Shown: in pieces, positions 1 through 10,272 of the stretch
Position numbering within the stretch: the stretch's first letter is position 1
How the letters are laid out: each line of letters starts with the position of its first letter
Source of the DNA: Carposina sasakii
Lineage: Eukaryota > Arthropoda > Insecta > Lepidoptera > Carposinidae
Length of the DNA stretch: 64,000 nt
Direction of reading: 5' to 3'
Assembly (NCBI GenBank): GCA_014607495.2
Contig: CP053166.1
Span: 8,822,455 to 8,886,454, forward strand
The notes under the pieces: model-generated
Told to the model about the DNA's origin: nothing
The model's database searches: none
What the model saw: only the letters and a program-made list of their open reading frames with translations
Program-made: the position numbers and the translations under genes

Positions 1-187
1 TATAATGTTTTGTATTTTTTGTTTTGTTGGTGGTAAATATATGATCACAAAGTTATCAACAACACCGATGGCGTCGCTACTATCAATGTAAATGATGCTG
101 CGAAATATAATATGGGCAGTAGATATGTGTTTCTCCGGTGCCTGTAATAAAATTGTAGCATTTTAGATAACGCTGGGAATTCTCTTT

Positions 188-222
188 TATATATGGCTAA
201 GGTTTATCTTAGACAAATCAGT
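188..222 (+). promoter_or_regulatory. Core promoter of the PhyH-like gene (TATA box plus initiator)
   Basis: A TATATAT box lies at 188-194 and an insect-type initiator TCAGT at 218-222. Taking the A at 220 as +1 puts the TATA box at -32 to -26, the textbook spacing, and predicts a 61-nt 5' untranslated region before the ATG at 281. Motif and spacing are seen; use as a promoter is inferred. Positions 1-187 show nothing else recognisable. Confidence 0.6.
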
Positions 223-280
223 ATTGATATAGTTCCTTGACAGTAAACTTGACTTAGTTATTAAAAGTGAAGTCGAAAAA

Positions 281-484
281 ATGGTACGTCTCACAGAAGA
301 ACAGAAACAATTTTACGAGAAGAATGGGTATATTCTTCTAAAGAATGTATTATCTGAGAGTGAATTAGATACATTAGATAAGGAATACCAGAATTTGTTC
401 AATAGATACAACCTGAAGAAAGCTGAAAGCTCATGGGTGGGCAGTGATGAGAATGACAGGAGCGTATCGGATACTGATACCACT
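281..484 (+). CDS. PhyH-like gene, exon 1
   Basis: Encodes residues 1-68, beginning MVRLTEEQKQFYEKNGYILL, the usual N-terminal helix and first strand of PhyH proteins. It ends after DTDTT at a consensus donor GTAAGT (485). Reading through gives only 20 further unlikely residues. Confidence 0.88.
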
Positions 485-3400
485 GTAAGTATTTATACGA
501 AAAATAATTTTAATAGAGTACGAGAATCCTTTATTTACAATATGTAATTTAGAAAAGAGATGGTAAAATTCGTCATCCGAGTAATTGACCCGGTGGCTTA
601 GTGGTTATAGCGGCTGGCACGGTTTGCAGCGGTCGTGGGTTCGATTCCCACTCGGGTGAGGAATTTTTTCCATTTCTTTATTCATAATTTTATAATCCTT
701 TATTTATCACGTTACAAGTTACATGATATAAATTTATAAGCAAACAAATCTTAGAAATCTATTTCAACCTACTGCTATTAAAAGTATTGACCTGAACTAA
801 TAATAAATAATGTTCCTTTGAAATATAATTTTCCTATAGCCAAATTAAAACTAGATAAGTACCTATTACCAAAAACTCTTAATCGTAAATCCACATAATT
901 AGAGTCGAGTTATGTAGTTGAGCCTACATTTCCAGGTCAAAGGTATACACAACCTGCAGATGCACAGCGCAGTTTTCAGCAGGTACCTCCACAACGACAA
1001 CCTCTTGGATGCCGTACAGGATATCATAGGGTCAGAGAACATCATGCTGCATCATACTAAAGCTCACTTCAAGCCGCCAGAAAAGGGCGCTGCTTATCCA
1101 ATGCATCAGGTATATGATTATTCCGTCAATAGTTTTAAGTCAAACCTATAATATTTTTCAAGTATGGCTTCCGTGCATCTCGTAGTCTACTAAGGACCTC
1201 AGAGGCGTTCTCTCGGGCGATGAGTTGGTCACTAATATTTACTTTATTACATCTGACCCCGCTATGCTAAAGGTAGCTGTCTTGTCTGATCTCTTAGTAA
1301 TTATACCTTAATTAATAGAGTATCCGTTACAGAATGTTGAGATAGATGTGTGGAGTTACAAGAATGGATAAAATAAGAAATGATCACAGACAAGTTATGA
1401 AGTAACCGTCTGTCTTGGTACGTGCATGTAAAGCGACGGGATGAAAGGACATATTTTAGAGAGAGCGTTGTGCATGAGTGTGGATGAATATAAAGGAAGA
1501 GGTGTTGGATGGACTGTGTGAGGTAGGATATGCGTGTACTGGGAGTGAGCAATGAGATGATGGATAATAGGGATAAATGGAAGAAAAGAACATATTGCAC
1601 CGACCCCAAATAAATGGGAACAGGACAGGAAGATGATAGAGTATTTCATGGCCAGTAGTTTCTCATCATAGTATTTCATGGCATCACCATGAGCCCTTAC
1701 AAAATTGTTATTTTCACCTTACTTTACTTATGACTTTGTACCATGAGCTCTTTTGAAAAAGAGCTGCTTTGAAAAAGAGTGCCCGTTCCATTCTTTCAAG
1801 ACTTCAGAAGAAGAATTATTTTGTTCCCAGGATTACCTTTACTTCCCATTCAAGAAGGACTCCATGGTGGCAGCGTTCCTCCACCTCGATGACTCCAGCC
1901 CTGAAAACGGTGGGCTCTTCGTGTACCCTGGCTCACACAAGCTCGGACCTTTAGAAGACTTTGGATCGGGGCAGTTTCATTGTGTAGACCAGGTTGGTTT
2001 CTGCTACGTTTTCTTCATTTGTCGTCTATTGTATACTCCTTGTCACTGATCATTCACATATTCTGTCCCTCGTAATTCTTAACGTGACGTGCGGTCTTCT
2101 TTAAGATCCTACAGTTCAGGCTACCCCATTTCGGGGACAAATATGTATGTACTTATGTAATTACATAATAAAAAATATTCGCTTTTTCCTTGACCTGGTC
2201 GTCGCATCATGCGTGGTCAAATAAAATTAAATGTGGTGTCGTGGGACACCAGGTAGGAACGAAGTTCCTTCGGCTAATGTAGAATCGACACAATTTGCAA
2301 AAGAAAAATCGTGCTCAATTTTATTTAGGTTTAAAATGTATCTATAATGTGAGTATTCGCCACGTGCTTGTCCATGAATTCATGAGTATATACTATGCAT
2401 TGGCGGGGTGGAGTAGTAATAGAGAGAGAGAAGGGATGAGAGAACGAAAAGAAAGAGGGAGAAAGAGAAAGGTATTATACACTACTCGCTTGTGTATACG
2501 ACTGTCGCACCTGCGCACGTCTCATTTAACGGTTTTATTCCACGCACTTTTTCTTACGGTTTTACTATCACATTTTTTGACGTGAAACGTCTTTAAAATC
2601 GCGCCGACACATACGGGTACCAGGTTTAAAAACTGGACCGTAACGAAAAGGTCTATATCATCGTACCTTAATAATTAAAAAACTATTGGTCTTAGAAACA
2701 AAAATGTGGTGTAAATATTTCACTTATATAGTCAGCTCGCTGTTATGACATTGAGTTCGTGTCGGGGTCAAGCGGGGGGGCGGGGGAGGGATACTGCGAT
2801 AACTGTGCGAAACCGGCGCTCGCGCTTGTTTCTATTCAGTGTAACTCGTGACTCCGACTTTATAGCGTGGTGATTCTTTCGTGTGTTTGTCAAGTTTATT
2901 TGAACCGATTGATTTATACAAAAATAAGTGTAATTTGGACAGTATTTATATCTATACTAATATTATAAAGCTGAAGAGTTTGTTTGTTTGTTTGTTTGAA
3001 CGCGCTAATCACAGGAACTACTGGTCTGATTTGAAAAATTCTTTCAGTGTTAGATAGCCCATTTACCAAGGAAGGCTACAGTCTATACAACAACCTGCCC
3101 GGCTTCGCACGGGTACAACGCCCCCTCACGCGGACGAAGTCGTGGGCGGCTGCTATTTAAAATAACCAGAAAGTGACAATAAATATATAAACATTTGCTA
3201 TGTATTTTATGTTTCTATTACGTACCTGTTCTTTTTTTATTAAAATACTTAAAACAGCGTCCATCTTGTTTTCATTTCAATCTTTTACTTTAAAAGCGAT
3301 TCGCTAACATAGACGTTTCACGTTAAAACCAACGGCCGTGTGCCCCGACACAGCCCCACCCGCTTTTTTCAGTTCAGTCGCGCGGCAAAATCCCTATCTC

Positions 3401-3887
3401 CTCCAAGCCTGCTGTAAGAAACTTCGTTCCAATAATGTTTATGTCGATTATATTCATTTTGTTGGTGCTTTGAAATGCTAGAACCTTATCGGCTTTTATT
3501 TGTTTAGGTTAATTAGCAGTATTAAAATCGGGTGGCCCAGTTCTATTTCGGCTGCAGAATCATGGCCTACAGTCAGCGGATCAAAATCTGCCTGGCTCTC
3601 ACATCCTGTACAAATTATTTCAGGAGAAATTTCCTCTAGCCAACGCCACCCCAGTGATTGCTAAGCGCGGTGACATCGTCATCTTCTCATACCTCCTCAT
3701 CCACGGCAGTTCCCTCAACACTTCCACCAGGAACCGAAGAATGCTGCTGGCACAACTGGCTGATGCCAACGACGAGCCTATAGGCGGGCTGAACCCTCAG
3801 CCAGGGTACGGCTGGATGCTCAGAGGCACCAGGTATAATCTCAGCGTTCAGATCTCTAAACGGCACGATATTCTGGCTAAAAACTGA
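281..3887 (+). CDS. PhyH-family Fe(II)/2-oxoglutarate dioxygenase, four exons, complete
   Basis: The coding exons are 281-484, 936-1109, 1831-1992 and 3624-3887, joined by three GT-AG introns, all in phase 0. Together they encode 267 residues. The family uses Fe(II), oxygen and 2-oxoglutarate to hydroxylate small substrates. The visible motifs fit: HQD with iron ligands H125 and D127, the distal ligand H207 in LLIHGSS, and R218 eleven residues on for the 2-oxoglutarate carboxylate. HHTKAHFKPPEKG before the HxD motif and YPGSHKLGPL after it are typical of the PHYHD1 / proline-4-hydroxylase-like branch. The length is slightly below the usual 280-300. No signal peptide or membrane segment is seen, and the C-terminus LAKN is not a peroxisomal SKL-type signal, so the protein is probably cytosolic. 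The ATG has A at -3. Each intron carries transposon debris. The substrate cannot be told from sequence. Confidence 0.9.
545..700 (+). repeat. Element T copy (tRNA-like) in intron 1
   Basis: At 590-660 is a tRNA-like stretch with A-box-like TGGCTTAGTGG and B box GGTTCGATTCC. It is flanked by the same left (AATTCGTCATCCGAGTAATT) and right (CATTTCTTTATT) sequences as the copies near 8.4, 8.7 and 31.7 kb. Conserved flanks mark it as a repeat and not a tRNA gene; the anticodon arm is also imperfect. Confidence 0.8.
936..1109 (+). CDS. PhyH-like gene, exon 2
   Basis: Encodes residues 69-126, from VKGIHNLQ to YPMHQ, after the acceptor TTTCCAG. The iron ligand H125 is the second-last codon; its partner D127 is the first codon of exon 3. 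The donor is GTATAT at 1110. Confidence 0.88.
1160..1303 (+). repeat. SINE-D fragment in intron 2
   Basis: Degraded match to the SINE-D family: CATCTCGTAGTCTACTAAGG, then CTCTCGGGCGATGAGTTG, then CCCCGCTATGCTAAAGGTAG. A cleaner copy lies at 40305-40485. Confidence 0.5.
1304..1645 (+). pseudogene. RTE-type LINE reverse transcriptase C-terminal remnant (intron 2)
   Basis: Broken reading frames on the plus strand match the end of an RTE-clade endonuclease-reverse transcriptase: a C-G-V-T-R-M-D-K-I-R-N block, then S-W-Y-G-H-V, then W-M-D-C-V-R, ending in a 3' end rich in GGGAACAGGACAGGAAGATGA. A sister copy at 54440-54830 keeps more of the middle; this one lacks about 30 bp after AAATAAGAAAT. 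Frameshifts make it non-functional. Long minus-strand ORFs here are shadows. Confidence 0.75.
1831..1992 (+). CDS. PhyH-like gene, exon 3
   Basis: Encodes residues 127-180, opening with D127 of the HxD iron site (DYLYFPFKKD) and containing the double-stranded beta-helix core with ENGGLFVYPGSH. Acceptor TTGTTCCCAG, donor GTTGGT at 1993. Confidence 0.88.
2087..2165 (+). repeat. SINE-D 3' fragment (intron 3)
   Basis: Degraded copy of the SINE-D end: GATCCTACAGTTCAGGCTAC followed by a short TATG/TATGTA tail. Confidence 0.45.
2215..2640. repeat. Repeat arm in intron 3, partly inverted copy at 3270-3445
   Basis: Contains ACCAGGTAGGAACGAAGTTC and GACGTGAAACGTC. Related but inverted pieces (GAAACTTCGTTCC, GACGTTTCACG) lie at 3270-3445, suggesting the outer parts of one fold-back element. 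Positions 2420-2475 are a GA-rich low-complexity tract. Confidence 0.4.
2955..3165 (+). repeat. LINE 3' end, tail-K type (intron 3)
   Basis: Starts near TATTATAAAGCTGAAGAG, runs through a (TTTG)4 tract and AGGAACTACTGGTCTGATTT, and ends with CGGCTTCGCACGGGT and GGACGAAGTCGTGGGCGGC. Related pieces occur near 24.4, 37.2 and 58.55 kb. Confidence 0.65.
3551..3610 (+). mobile_element. MITE-3 terminal remnant, 13 bp before the exon 4 splice site
   Basis: GAATCATGGCCTACAGTCAG and CTGCCTGGCTCTCACATCCTGTA match one end of the MITE-3 element seen whole at 42468-42953 and near 18250-18319. Only this end remains. It finishes at 3610 and exon 4 starts at 3624. Confidence 0.65.
3624..3887 (+). CDS. PhyH-like gene, exon 4 with stop
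   Basis: Encodes residues 181-267 and the TGA stop. It carries EKFPLANATPVIAKRGD, then LLIHGSS with the distal iron ligand H207, then R218 for 2-oxoglutarate, and the family's closing MLRGTRYN-type segment. Acceptor ATTATTTCAG. Confidence 0.88.
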   Translation, partial: EKFPLANATPVIAKRGDIVIFSYLLIHGSSLNTSTRNRRMLLAQLADANDEPIGGLNPQPGYGWMLRGTRYNLSVQISKRHDILAKN

Positions 3888-3941
3888 TTATATTCTATAA
3901 TTTTATATTGTTTTACTTGTTATTTAGTTATTAAGTTGTAA

Positions 3942-3947
3942 AATAAA
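3942..3947 (+). promoter_or_regulatory. Polyadenylation signal of the PhyH-like gene
   Basis: AATAAA lies 55 bp after the stop codon, giving a short 3' untranslated region of about 70-80 nt. Confidence 0.65.
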
Positions 3948-4110
3948 GACCCTATGGAATAATTACAACTTTTTTGAGCTTAAATAACTGCGAACTTCCC
4001 CATGCATCACACCTATTAAATTAACATCTCAACTAATATTATGTTGTTACATATGTGCACTTTATTTATAATCTAATATCAATCTTCTTGGAGAATTTTG
4101 CATATCTACA

Positions 4111-4495
4111 TACAGGATGTTTTTTTGTGGCCACCTTTAACGAAGGGTACGTACTCTATACATTAAATAAAGTAAGTTTATGCCAATAAAAATGCTGGGA
4201 ATTTTTTTTTTTTTTGAATTTTTTTTTTTAAATCCTTGGTCGTGCGAAATTTATAGTGTCTAGTGTTTATGTTAGTTTTTTTATAGACAGATATTAATTA
4301 TTTTTCGTGAAAAAATCCTGCTACGCGCGTTTATGTGCATTTATGCAGAAAAACGCAGTCTATTTACTCAACTTTGGACCCTAATATTTTGGAAACCAGA
4401 CACTTCCCAGGTATGCTTCCATGGAGAAAAATGATCGTGATGATGAGGAGATTCCGTAGTTTTCGGGAACGTTGACGACCAAAAATCATCCTGTA
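4111..4495 (-). mobile_element. MITE-2 copy, full length
   Basis: About 385 bp between TA dinucleotides. Termini TACAGGATGTTTTTTTGTGG and (reverse) TACAGGATGATTTTTGGTCG are short imperfect inverted repeats. Other copies: 24569-25159, 31961-32337 and 59910-60297. The TA target and TACAGG ends suggest a Tc1/mariner-like non-autonomous element (inference). Confidence 0.8.
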
Positions 4496-4685
4496 TAGTT
4501 GAGAGTACGTATAGGGACTCCACGTAGACATTTTTGTAAAATAAACTAGCAGAGGCCCACGTCTTCGTCGGCGTCAACTATAACGGATTTTGATAAAACT
4601 TGTAAGATATACTTAAATTTTATAACAGAATAAGACAGGCTATATTTTCAAAACATCTTCACATTCTCAGAAATTTTCTTAATAA

Positions 4686-4937
4686 TACATACATATAATC
4701 ACGCCTTTATCCCTTACGGGGTAGGCAGAGCACCAAGGGCCGATAGAACCACATGGTGCCACTTCTGACCAATTTTGAGGGTATAGTTGAGATGTACAAG
4801 TTCGGTTAGTAGTGACAGGTGGTCAGCCCATTGCCTACAAGACCCTCTTGTCCCTCTACTGACTTGTACAGTATGCCCGGGAAGAGAAGCAGCTGTAGTA
4901 TTATACGTTTTTTTTTACTTCCAGAGCAGCATAGAAG
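4686..4937 (-). repeat. SINE-A copy
   Basis: Near full-length copy whose 3' end, on this strand at 4686, is a (TACA)n tail followed by the complement of GGGATAAAGGCGTGATTATA. Short ORFs shared by several copies come from sequence identity and are not genes. Confidence 0.85.
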
Positions 4938-6780
4938 TAATTAATAATATAATATTATTAGTAAGTAATTTTCTTAATAATATTAGTAAGAAAATATCCC
5001 GAGATTTTCTTTGACACTTATACCATTATGTACCTGTAGGTTTACCTATTTTGGGGTTCTATAATTTATTTACTTTAACTATAACTACAGTACTATAAAC
5101 TTTACGAGTATACGACAGAACGAAATTGCATTTATCAAACTTAAAAATTTCACTTTGGCTTAAAGTTTTGTTTGTGGCCAACTCTATCTATTTACGTAGT
5201 TTATGTGTTCAACTTACCGTTCTCTATCAAGTTTAAAGCTTTGTTTATATAAAATCTAGACATTCGTGACTATAATAATAGTTTTAGTAAAATTTTATTA
5301 CATGATTATACAGGGAGTAGCTGAAGGGCAAGCGGTATAGGTAAATAGCTGGTACATGGGATCGTTCACGAAATCGAGGACATAAAAATGAATAATTGGT
5401 TTTCTAGATGAAAGATAAGTAAAATTCAAAACCAAACATTTTGTTGACGTAATTTACCAATATATTATGACCGCTATATGACAGCCACGTTTTCCTAAAC
5501 CTAGCCTAAGAATAATCTCTTTTCTGTTTTATCCCATATAATTTACACACAAAGAAAACTATGGTGCACAGTTGAACACTACCTACCTATATACATAATA
5601 TACTCTCTAGGAGCTATGGTGTACATACATATATGTACCTCTTTGAAGTGATGCACTAATTATTTCGCATCATTACCGAGAACGTGGCGCTGGTGTGTAC
5701 GTGCCCTTTCATTGCACTTTCTACTTGAGTGTAGGCAGGGAATATTTTTTAATTTTTTATATGTATCGCCCAAACAATGAAAACGCAATGAAAAGAAAAG
5801 GAATGGGAATATGAACGAATAATTGGCAAAGTGCTGCCAAATCACTTACGCACTTACGTTTTCTCTCACTGCCTGTATTTTAATAGTTGATAAATAAATT
5901 ATAATTACGAAAATGTCACCAGCATACCAACACATCATTACACGCATACATTACAGAAACACCCGTGACTCGCAAATGCACGGTGTCGAGCGATATTCAT
6001 CATATCAATGCACCTCCCGGAAATCGAGCCTACGATCTTATAGATGGCAGTCAAGGTCCCTACCTAATATGGCAATCGGTCTTCAGAGTAAAAAACAATA
6101 AATGAAAATGTATGAGTATTGTACTTATAATATTTAAATTAATTACCTACTACAGCGATATCTAATGGTCCTAAATAAATCCCCAATAAGATAAAGTTAT
6201 TATGTTAAACATTGATAATTTAAGACAATTCCAAACAAGTTCCGCTGCTTGTTTCCATTATTAAGCCGGATACAAGATCGTTGAAGATTCCCCGAGATTC
6301 CATTAATAACAATTGTTCCCGAAAGACATATTCGATTTCCAACCCAATCTCGGCACGCACAAATTCCAAATTTGTTTAAATCTCCGCACGTCGGGGGAGG
6401 GTAATTGTGAATTTTCTGATTTATCATTTCGATTGGCGCTTTCTTGTGAATTTGTAACGAACGAACGGGTGTTCGGGGGAATTATGCTAAGTGTTGTTTT
6501 GTTTGTTGCCGTGGGAAAAGTTGCGAGTCAGAATACTGTAGTAGCCCCGTGTTATGCTATGATTATACCTATAATCATAAACTGTGAATTAAGTGAATCA
6601 TCTTCACCATGCGAGGTATTGGAATATCAAAATATCTCAAGTCTTTCATTACATCATCTAGTTCATTCACATAAATCATTCAATCAGTTACTCAATGTGC
6701 GGACCAGATCGGCCACACGTCTGTCTTTTATTCTGCTTCACAGGCTACTCAAAACATGGTTGTGTGGGCTATGCTCTGCT
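4938..6780. other. No gene recognised
   Basis: AT-rich sequence without a convincing coding frame. Positions 6225-6480 are of higher complexity and carry the longest ORF of the window (6313-6783, 156 codons), but it resembles no known protein, has no codon bias I can see, and lies in no recognisable gene structure. That segment could be a conserved non-coding element. Confidence 0.4.
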
Positions 6781-6784
6781 TGAT

Positions 6785-6895
6785 CCTATTTTCCACTAAG
6801 AGGTTTCACTAGATTACGTCAGCTGCATCTTCCGATCATGTCGTAACTAAGGAGCTCAGCGGTTTCTCCCAGGCCATTTGCTGGCAACTTTTTTA
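6785..6895 (+). repeat. SINE-D 5' fragment
   Basis: CAGCTGCATCTTCCGATCATGTCGTAACTAAGGAGCTCAGCGG, followed by TCTCCCAGGCCATTTGCTGG, matches the SINE-D front half, split here by low-complexity T-rich sequence. Confidence 0.5.
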
Positions 6896-7039
6896 TTTTT
6901 TTATTGTTATTTATTTCTTTTTTTACACACTCATTTACATCGGAGGGCAATTCTTGAAAATATTTGAGCCGAAACGCAACCACTAACGAACCGTTAACGA
7001 AACGCGGTCCAAAGCAATATATACTTACCGCTTGAGTAA

Positions 7040-7285
7040 TAAGGTTTAATGTTGTAAAATTGTCACTTAGCTCGTGCCTCGGAAAGCACGCAAAACCGTT
7101 GGTCCTGCGCCTGTTCTCGGTCCGGTCGTGTCGGCTTTCCGTCCTATCGGACTATGAGAGTGATGAAATAGAGAGTGCATCTGTGTTTGCGCACACACTT
7201 GTGCACTATATAATATCTCCTGCATATCTGGCCAATCTCCGTAGAGATTGGTCGCCTTGGCCGAAATACGGTTGGAGATCATCAT
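7040..7285 (+). repeat. SINE-E body without its tRNA head
   Basis: Matches the body of the full copy at 34720-35066 in the opposite orientation: CTCGTGCCTCGGAAAGCACG, CGTGTCGGCTTTCCGTCC, GAGAGTGCATCTGTGTTTGC, ending in a CATCATCATCA run. The tRNA-like 5' end is missing. Confidence 0.7.
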
Positions 7286-7439
7286 CATCACATTTTAGCA
7301 CGCATCGGTCGCGAGTATGACAGAATAAAAACAAATATCTGTCTCATGCTGAAATGTGTCTAATTACGTCATTATAAAGTAATTATTGCTTTGTTCTGAG
7401 CGTCTACAACGGCTCCGTTTCGGCTTCGTTCCAACTCGA

Positions 7440-7555
7440 GACTTTTCGAGAATTGGGCTCCTGGCCCTCTATGCTGAACGTAGCTTGGATTTCCTTCGTG
7501 ATCATGCAGTACTGGCTACTCATTTTGGAAACACAACCGTGTAACTAATGTATGA
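7440..7555 (+). repeat. SINE-D 3' fragment
   Basis: CTATGCTGAACGTAGCTTGG, GATCATGCAGTACTGGCTAC and AACACAACCGTG-ACTAATGTATG correspond to the second half of SINE-D. Confidence 0.5.
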
Positions 7556-7626
7556 ATCATGCGCATTTTAAAATCGTTATTACAGGCTGTTCATCGTTGT
7601 GTCCTAGATTAGACTAAGCAATAATT

Positions 7627-7870
7627 CACACACACACACACACTATACACGCACGCACGCATTAACCTAGTCCCACATTAAGATCCCTGAGGTCTTGTGT
7701 CGTGGGTACTAAGCAATGGTATATAAATACATAGATAAGTATAGAAACATCCATGACTCGGAAACAAATATCGATATTCATCATATCAATGTTTGCACCT
7801 ACCGGGATTCGAACCCAGGACCTATGGCGTCGCAGGCAGGGTCACTACCTACTACACCAATCGGCCGTCA
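7627..7870 (-). repeat. SINE-B copy, full length, with (CA)n tail
   Basis: The tRNA-like head is at the right end (TGACGGCCGATTGGTGTAGT on the minus strand, with B box GGTTCGAATCC). The tail at the left is a (CA)n/(CGCA)n microsatellite at 7627-7660. Confidence 0.85.
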
Positions 7871-8370
7871 TAATTGATATTACGTACGTTTCCATCCGAC
7901 ATAATCACTATTTTTACTCATATACTTTCTATTATATATCTACAATTTCTTATATACTTTAAATGTCGACGACCTGCTACGAAGACAAGCCATATCCACT
8001 CATCCCACAGTAATTTTTCTCACTAGATGTAACGTCACTCCTGATGATTAACGAGCTCGCTCTTGTGTAGTAACTTGACTCTATTTGTACTCAGATGAGG
8101 TTGTATGACACGTTAAAACAATGGTCTGAAGATCTTTATAATTATTATGCTACGTTATATTATATCTACAAAGTCGTGGAGTCACAAATCTTCGTCAGAA
8201 TGTGATAGGTATATTAACAGTGGCCAATTGGGGGCATTTGTTCGGGTGAAATCTTACAACTCAACTTTTTTGGATTCTGAAATTTGTTTAAGTTCTACTT
8301 TAAAACGGTTTCCAAAGGCGGCTTCATATACGTATTTACAAGGACTATGGCGATATTTTTGACAAAATCA

Positions 8371-8830
8371 TTTTTATAAAATGATTAATAAAGAAAATGG
8401 AAAAAATTCTTCACCTGAGTGGGAATCGAACCCACGACCACTGAAAACCGTGCCAGCCGCTCTAACCACTGAGCTACCGGGTCAATTACTCGGATGACGA
8501 ATTTTACCATCTCTTTTCTAAATTACATATTGGTAACGTTATTTTTCATCCCGATAGCTATACACTAGCCAAATCTCGGCAAACAAAGCTGAATCCCACA
8601 GCACATTGTTTAAAGATGAAACGATCAACCATATCCTAACGGATTATATTAATGGAGAAGTGTTTTTATAAATTTATCTTAGTCAAGATATTATATATTA
8701 TAAAATTATTAATAAAGAAAATGGAAAAAATTCTTCACCCGAGTGGGAATCGAACCCAAGACCACTGCAAACCGTGCCAGCCGATCTAACCACTAAGCTA
8801 CCGGGTCAATATTTTTTTCCTGATTTCGAG
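8371..8830 (-). repeat. Element T, two tRNA-like units in tandem
   Basis: tRNA-like segments lie at 8411-8484 and 8736-8809, each followed on the minus strand by CATTTTCTTTATTAATAA. They are about 325 bp apart, and the intervening spacer recurs at 31761-31960. The stretch GATATTATATATTATAAAAT (8689-8708) is the empty form of the MITE-2 insertion site at 31961. Confidence 0.8.
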
Positions 8831-8952
8831 TCTTTCCGGAAATGGGTTTTCAATTTAATCACCCCGCAATGTACTCGCTTGTAATATGGCTCAATAATTG
8901 TACGTTACGAGCACACATTGCTGTTTTTGAGAAAACAGCATTAATCCTATCC

Positions 8953-9163
8953 TACTAATATCATAAACGCGAAAGTTTGTAAGTATGGATGGATGGATGT
9001 TTGTTACTCTTTCACGTAAAAACGGCTGGAGCGATTTTAATTTTGGTATGGAGTTAGCTGGATACCCTGGATTAATACAGGCAACTTTTCATCCCGGATA
9101 ATTTCGACATTTTGTTTTTTCTGCAGTTCACGTGGACGAAGTCGCGGGCATCCACTAGTAAAA
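8953..9163 (+). repeat. LINE 3' end, tail-L type
   Basis: Runs from CTACTAATATCATAAACGCG through (GGAT)n and TCCCGGATAATTTCGACATT to CGTGGACGAAGTCGCGGGC and CCACTAGTA, a tail shared by about ten other fragments here. The coding part is absent. Confidence 0.7.
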
Positions 9164-9256
9164 AATAAAAAAAATACTACGTGTGTCAGCTGACAAAACC
9201 AAACATTTTTATCTCCGCATAATTATGCTAACTCCTACAGTAGATAGATATACCTA

Positions 9257-9520
9257 TACAGGGTGTAACAAAAGGGGTATGTTAAGCGAAAAGCTATATA
9301 AATAGCCCACTATAGAGAACCTATTTCCAAAATTTCAGACTCAAAATCGTATGTTTATTTTTCCAGATAGTATGGAGAATTCCTAAACAACTCAGAAATG
9401 TTCATACAATCTTGAAAAATAAACTTGCGATTTCGAGTCTCAAATTTTGTAAATAGGTTCTCTATAGTGGGCTATGTACATAGCTTTTCGCTTAACATAC
9501 CCCTTTTGTTACACCCTGTA
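9257..9520. mobile_element. MITE-1, palindromic, full length
   Basis: 264 bp that is almost entirely two inverted arms of about 110 bp, with ends TACAGGGTGTAACAAAAGGG and its complement, flanked by TA. Another near-full copy is at 56655-56910 and a truncated one at 15919-16096. Confidence 0.85.
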
Positions 9521-10077
9521 TATAAAAAAGAATAAGATGATCTAACGTGCTAAACGATAACATAATACAATGTGATAACTAATTACCCGAGAATCCGGCA
9601 GTTAGTGCACTTGTGCCCCACAATAACAGATTAATCACATGGAACAATTAGCCTTACGCCTGGCATCAACTCGACATTGTATGATAAAGAAGCCTTCATA
9701 GTACCCGGAACTTCTCCGGCATTCCGGTTGTATCTCATTATTTTATTCCGTTGACAAATCCCGGATGATCCGGTATTAACGCGCAGTTCGCAAATGAGTT
9801 GGTAGGATTTTTTTTCAAACGATTTGGAACATCTTGTCGGGATTTCGGATTTCCATCCACTGTGTGCTTTAGTTCCACAGGATTAAAATGGGATTGAGCT
9901 GGAGTTAATTTATTATTTGATAGAATCAATAATGTACTTCAGAAGTAAAGAGATATAGCCTAAGGAAATCCGAAACACCAACAAAGAACTTTATTTTTAA
10001 CCGTGCCAATCGAATTAGAATAAAACTTTCGTTAGATCAATTTATCAAATCCATGACTGGTTGATGGTGGACACATC
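9521..10077. other. No gene recognised
   Basis: Moderate-complexity unique sequence; the 63-codon minus-strand ORF at 9738-9929 has no recognisable relative. Confidence 0.4.
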
Positions 10078-10250
10078 CATGGTTCGAATCCTGGTACATG
10101 CCAACATTGACATGATGAATATTAATGTTTGTGTCCGAGTCATGGATGTTTCTATACTTATCTATTTATTTATATACCGTTGCTTAGTACCCACGACACA
10201 AGACCCTAGGGATCTTAGTGTGGGACTAAGTTAATGTGTTGTGAAGTGTT
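10078..10250 (+). repeat. SINE-B copy with decayed head
   Basis: B box GGTTCGAATCC survives at 10082, then the standard body to GTGGGACTAAGTTAATGTGT. The A-box region is unrecognisable. A short A-rich tail follows. Confidence 0.75.
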
Positions 10251-10272
10251 AAAAAAAATCTAATCTAAATCT

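Noticed and set aside
281..547. Exon 1 as a stand-alone 88-codon gene
   Set aside because: Reading past 484 crosses a consensus donor, and the frame continues properly in exon 2.
590..660. Possible tRNA gene, and similar at 8411, 8736, 31686, 34990, 54170
   Set aside because: A and B boxes are present, but flanks are conserved between copies and the anticodon arms do not fold well, so these are SINE or element T heads.
1301..1679. Two overlapping minus-strand ORFs of about 100 codons
   Set aside because: They are antisense to the RTE reverse transcriptase remnant.
6313..6783. Longest ORF in the window, 156 codons
   Set aside because: No recognisable domain, no promoter or splice context, and an internal composition like the AT-rich surroundings; expected by chance in 64 kb.
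8371..8830. CRISPR-like spaced repeat
   Set aside because: Only two units, 325 bp apart, in an insect nuclear genome; it is a tRNA-like mobile repeat.
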